A DNA stretch of 64,000 bases, taken from positions 2,356,001 through 2,420,000 of the forward strand of contig NZ_CP035493.1 of the NCBI RefSeq assembly GCF_004135385.1, written 5' to 3'. The notes below the pieces were generated by a model. That model saw nothing but the letters and a program-made list of their open reading frames with translations, made no database searches and was not told the DNA's origin. Within the stretch, counting starts at the first letter, position 1. Each line of letters begins with the position of its first letter. A program made the translations under genes and the position numbers. The stretch comes from Xylanimonas protaetiae. Lineage in GTDB: Bacteria > Actinomycetota > Actinomycetes > Actinomycetales > Cellulomonadaceae. Positions 60,913 through 64,000 of this stretch are shown in pieces.

Positions 60913-62178
60913 ATGGCTGGACGTACCACCCGGTCCCTGCGGACCTGGAAGGGCCGCGCGGTCGCGGCCTCGATCGCCGGGACGGCAGCCCTCGCGCTCG
61001 CCGCGTGCGGTGGCGGCGGCGGGTTCGACGACGGGGGTGGAGGCGGCGCGACGGAAGGGTCGGACAACGGCCCGCTGACCGTCCTCATCGGCTCCTCGGG
61101 CGACGCCGAGACGCAGACCATGACGAGCCTGCTCCAGGCCTTCACGGACGAGACCGGCATCCAGGCGAACCTGCGCAACGCCACGAACCTGCCGCAGGAG
61201 CTCGCCCAGGGGTTCGCCGCCGGCTCGCCGCCCGACCTCTTCTACGTGAGCCCCGAGCAGTTCCCGGGCTGGGCGTCCAACGGCTCGCTGTACGCGTACG
61301 GCGACCAGCTCGACGCGACGTTCCACGACACGCTCAAGCAGACGTTCACGTTCGACGGCAAGTTCTTCTGCGCCCCGAAGGACTTCTCCACGCTCGCGCT
61401 CGTCGTCAACACGACCGCGTGGACGGCGGCCGGGCTCACCGACGCCGACTACCCGAAGACGTGGGACGACCTGAAGGCGGTGGCACAGAAGCTCACCACC
61501 GGCACGCAGGTGGGCCTCTCGTTCGGACCTGAGTGGGCGCGCATCGGCGCGTTCATGGCCCAGGCCGGCGGGCACATGCTCGACGCGGACGGCCACGCCG
61601 ACGTCGACACCCCGGAGAACCTGGCTGCCCTGACCTACGTCAAGGACCTGCTCACGTCCGGCGTCGCGGCGAAGCCGTCGCAGGTCGACTCGGGCTGGGG
61701 CGGCGAGGCGTTCGGCAGCCAGCGCGCCGCCATGACGATCGAGGGCAACTGGATCGTCGGCGCGATGCGGGCCGACTTCCCGACCGTCCAGTACAAGGTC
61801 GTGCCGCTCCCGGAGGGCCCTGGCGGCAAGGGCACGCTCCAGTTCACGAACTGCTACGGCATCGCAGCCGACTCGGACCACAAGGAGGCGGCGGTCCGGC
61901 TCGCCAACTTCCTGACCAGCGACGAGCAGCAGATGGAGGCCGCACGCGGCTTCGGCGTCATGCCGGCGGTCGACACCGTGGCCGACCAGTGGGCGGAGGA
62001 GAACCCCGACCAGAAGGCGTTCGTCGACGGCGCCGAGTACGCGCAGGGCGTGGCGCCGATCGAGGGGTGGACCGACGTCATCACCGACTTCAACGCCCAG
62101 CTCGAAGGCCTGACGACGGCTGATCCCCAGGCCATCCTCACGTCCGTCCAGAGCTCGCTCGCGGCGATCGCCCCGTGA
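60913..62178 (+). CDS. Sugar ABC transporter substrate-binding lipoprotein
   Basis: 421 aa. Basic signal, a hydrophobic core and lipobox LAAC at about residue 32, followed by a Gly-rich linker. SBP family 1 blocks: NLPQELAQGFAAGSPPDLFY, FDGKFFCAPKDFSTLALVVN, GEAFGSQRAAMTIEGNWIVG. Overlaps the permease gene as GTGA. Probably an oligosaccharide binder. Confidence 0.9.
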   Translation: MAGRTTRSLRTWKGRAVAASIAGTAALALAACGGGGGFDDGGGGGATEGSDNGPLTVLIGSSGDAETQTMTSLLQAFTDETGIQANLRNATNLPQELAQGFAAGSPPDLFYVSPEQFPGWASNGSLYAYGDQLDATFHDTLKQTFTFDGKFFCAPKDFSTLALVVNTTAWTAAGLTDADYPKTWDDLKAVAQKLTTGTQVGLSFGPEWARIGAFMAQAGGHMLDADGHADVDTPENLAALTYVKDLLTSGVAAKPSQVDSGWGGEAFGSQRAAMTIEGNWIVGAMRADFPTVQYKVVPLPEGPGGKGTLQFTNCYGIAADSDHKEAAVRLANFLTSDEQQMEAARGFGVMPAVDTVADQWAEENPDQKAFVDGAEYAQGVAPIEGWTDVITDFNAQLEGLTTADPQAILTSVQSSLAAIAP

Positions 62179-63365
62179 CGGCGACGGCGTCGGGCCCGGC
62201 GGCGACCGGCCGTCGTCGGGCCCGGAGGTCGGCTGGCCGCAGAGGCGGGCACGCCGCAGCCGGCTGGGTCTTCGTGACGCCCACGCTCGTGATCCTCGGG
62301 CTCTTCATGCTGATCCCGATCATCATGGCGTTGTGGGTGAGCGTCTCGGACTGGACCGGGCGCGGCAGCCCGTTCGCCGGCGGCGTCCACTTCGTCGGGG
62401 CCGACAACTACGCGAACATCCTCACGGGCGGGGGACTGCCGCAGCGGGACTTCGCGACGTCGCTGCGCAACAACGCCTACTACGTGCTGCTCGTCGTGCC
62501 GATCCAGACGGTGGTCTCGCTGCTGCTGGCCGTCATGGTCAACCAGAAGATCCTCCGGGCCCGGAGCGCGTTCCGGACGGCGTTCTACTTCCCGTCGGTG
62601 ACCAGCTCGGTGGCCATCACCGTCGTGTTCCTGTTCCTGTTCACGGCGTCGGGCGCCGTGAACAGGTTCCTGAGCGCCCTCAGCATCAGCGGGCCCAACT
62701 GGTTCGCCGACCCGCGTGGGGTGATCCACATCATCCTGGGCGCGTTCGGCGTCGACGGGCCGCCCGCGGCGCTGCAGAACGCCCCGTTCCTGGGCCTGTC
62801 GTGGTGGCAGTGGCTCGCGGGGCCGTCCGTGGCCATGTGCGTGTTCATCATCATGGCGATCTTCACGACGTCGGGGACGTTCATGCTGCTGTTCATCGCG
62901 GCCCTGCAGAACATCGAGGGCGAGGTGGAGGAGGCCGCGATGATGGACGGCGCGAGCGCCTGGCAGCGGCTGCGCCTCGTCACCGTCCCGATGCTGCGCC
63001 CGACGATCTTCACGGTCGTCACCCTGGGCCTGGTCGGGACCTGGCAGGTCTTCGACCAGATCTTCACGGCCACGCAGGGCGGGCCTGGCAAGACGACGCT
63101 GACCCCGGCGTTCCTGTCCTACCAGGCGTCGTTCCTGAACCAGCGGTGGGGCAACGGCGCCGCGATCGCGTTCATCCTCTTCGTCATCATCGTGGTGATG
63201 ACCCTCTTCCAGCGGATCGTGCTGCGGGAGCGGGACACGGTGCCGCGCCGCAAGAGGTTCGTCCTGTCCGGTGCGGTGACGACGCCGACCGCGGCCGTTG
63301 CCGCGGCGTCCTCGACACGCCCGCCGCCGTCCGCGTCGCCCGAACCGCCCGAGGAGCAGCCATGA
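62175..63365 (+). CDS. Sugar ABC transporter permease (MalF type)
   Basis: 396 aa, GTG at 62175. Helix at residues about 35-58, and four to five more. The EAA loop EEAAMMDGASAWQRLRLVTV near residue 255 contacts the ATPase. A long C-terminal Thr/Ala/Pro tail. Overlaps the next gene as ATGA. Confidence 0.9.
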   Translation: MTATASGPAATGRRRARRSAGRRGGHAAAGWVFVTPTLVILGLFMLIPIIMALWVSVSDWTGRGSPFAGGVHFVGADNYANILTGGGLPQRDFATSLRNNAYYVLLVVPIQTVVSLLLAVMVNQKILRARSAFRTAFYFPSVTSSVAITVVFLFLFTASGAVNRFLSALSISGPNWFADPRGVIHIILGAFGVDGPPAALQNAPFLGLSWWQWLAGPSVAMCVFIIMAIFTTSGTFMLLFIAALQNIEGEVEEAAMMDGASAWQRLRLVTVPMLRPTIFTVVTLGLVGTWQVFDQIFTATQGGPGKTTLTPAFLSYQASFLNQRWGNGAAIAFILFVIIVVMTLFQRIVLRERDTVPRRKRFVLSGAVTTPTAAVAAASSTRPPPSASPEPPEEQP

Positions 63366-64000
63366 CGCGCAGGTGGACGACGCGAGCCGTCCTGCTCCAC
63401 GTGGTGCTCGTCGCGCTCGCGCTCGTGTACATCTACCCGTTCCTGCTGTCGGTCGCGACGTCGTTCAAGACGGACGCCGAAGCGGTCGCCAACCCGCTCT
63501 CGCTGTGGCCCGAGACGTTCACGACCGCCGCGTACGAACGGCTCTTCGTCAACTCGGACTTCCCGCTCTGGTTCCGCAACTCGGTCGTCGTCACCGTCGC
63601 GGTGACGCTGGGCCGCGTGCTGTTCAGCTCGCTCGCCGGCTACGCGCTGGCGCGCATCCCGTTCAAGGGCCGCGGGCTCGTATTCGGCCTGATCATCGGC
63701 ATCATGGCCGTGCCGGGTGTCGTGCTGCTCATCCCGCGGTTCCTGGTGCTCAACACGTTCGGCATCTACGACACGTGGGCGGGCATCATCTTCCCGCTCA
63801 TGGTCGACGCCGCCGGGGTGTTCATCATGAAGAACTTCTTCGAGTCGATCCCGCCCGCAGTCGAGGAGGCCGCCCGGATCGACGGCGCGGGCACGTTCCG
63901 GATGTTCTGGTCGATCGTGCTGCCCATGGCCGCGCCGGCCGTCATCACCATCACCATCCTGTCGTTCCAGGGCTCCTGGAACGAGCTGACGCACTTCATC
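63362..64000 (+). CDS. Sugar ABC transporter permease (MalG type), partial
   Basis: 213 aa seen from ATG at 63362 to the window edge, still open. MTRRWTTRAVLLHVVLVALA, helix YIYPFLLSVATSF, then FRNSVVVTVAVTLGRVLFSS. The EAA loop EEAARIDGAGTFRMFWSIVL is near residue 166. It completes the sugar import operon; no ATPase is in the window. Confidence 0.9.
   Translation, partial: MTRRWTTRAVLLHVVLVALALVYIYPFLLSVATSFKTDAEAVANPLSLWPETFTTAAYERLFVNSDFPLWFRNSVVVTVAVTLGRVLFSSLAGYALARIPFKGRGLVFGLIIGIMAVPGVVLLIPRFLVLNTFGIYDTWAGIIFPLMVDAAGVFIMKNFFESIPPAVEEAARIDGAGTFRMFWSIVLPMAAPAVITITILSFQGSWNELTHFI

Noticed and set aside
56689-61881. A very long leftward open frame of about 1700 codons
   Set aside because: It is out of phase with the clear SIMPL, VOC, debranching and ABC genes, is Arg/Gly/Ala-rich and has no domain. 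It is a GC-skew shadow.

Overview
The window is about 73% GC by eye. It has GTG/TTG starts, tightly packed genes and 4-base gene overlaps, and carries trigger factor-clpP1-clpP2-clpX, F420-dependent enzymes, FadD15-type acyl-CoA synthetase and cysteine-attenuator signatures. This points to a high-GC actinobacterium, most likely Micrococcales near Cellulomonas, Cellulosimicrobium or Isoptericola. The genus call is inference.

Layout. 1-15.9 kb is ordinary chromosome: an MscS-type channel (partial), MalQ, aminopeptidase N, a Pro-rich membrane protein broken by a frameshift, an M13 metallopeptidase, RpiB, an Fpg/Nei glycosylase, an alkyltransferase-like protein, an LLM oxidoreductase, and the cysK-cysE cluster behind a Cys-rich leader peptide. 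15.93-29.54 kb is an integrated mobile element of about 13.6 kb, an actinomycete integrative and conjugative element (AICE) in the 3' end of tRNA-Gly(UCC). From left to right it has: attL with integrase arm-type sites; an Abi/HEPN defence gene; an origin-like noncoding region; a leftward operon (excisionase-like protein, degenerate P-loop protein, two putative replication proteins, one with iteron-like DNA repeats); a rightward regulator/DUF2637 operon; an FtsK-like TraB translocase with a small membrane partner; and a leftward four-gene recombinase operon in which every gene overlaps the next by GTGA. The tRNA itself and attR close the element.

29.57-64 kb is chromosome again: tRNA-Pro, a peptidase E-like protein, VOC proteins, a PadR-controlled ABC transporter, a DUF1345 protein, an ABC exporter, tig-clpP1-clpP2-clpX, fadD, a chorismate mutase, a Vms1-like protein and valS (both frameshifted here), an amino-acid ABC operon, F420 genes, a VIT-type transporter, a SIMPL protein, a glycogen-debranching-type enzyme divergent from a sugar ABC operon with a CRP/GlxR-like site, and a truncated MalG-type permease at the right edge.

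The element is the most unusual part. Int, an Int-like catalytic domain that lost its tyrosine, a protein with an internal duplication, and a recombinase with two core-binding domains form one coupled operon. A short DNA word, CGTTGCG, occurs 12 times in one orientation inside the DUF2637 gene and is a candidate recognition array for the TraB translocase. Three single-base deletions in GC-rich stretches, one in essential valS, suggest that some frameshifts are sequence errors.
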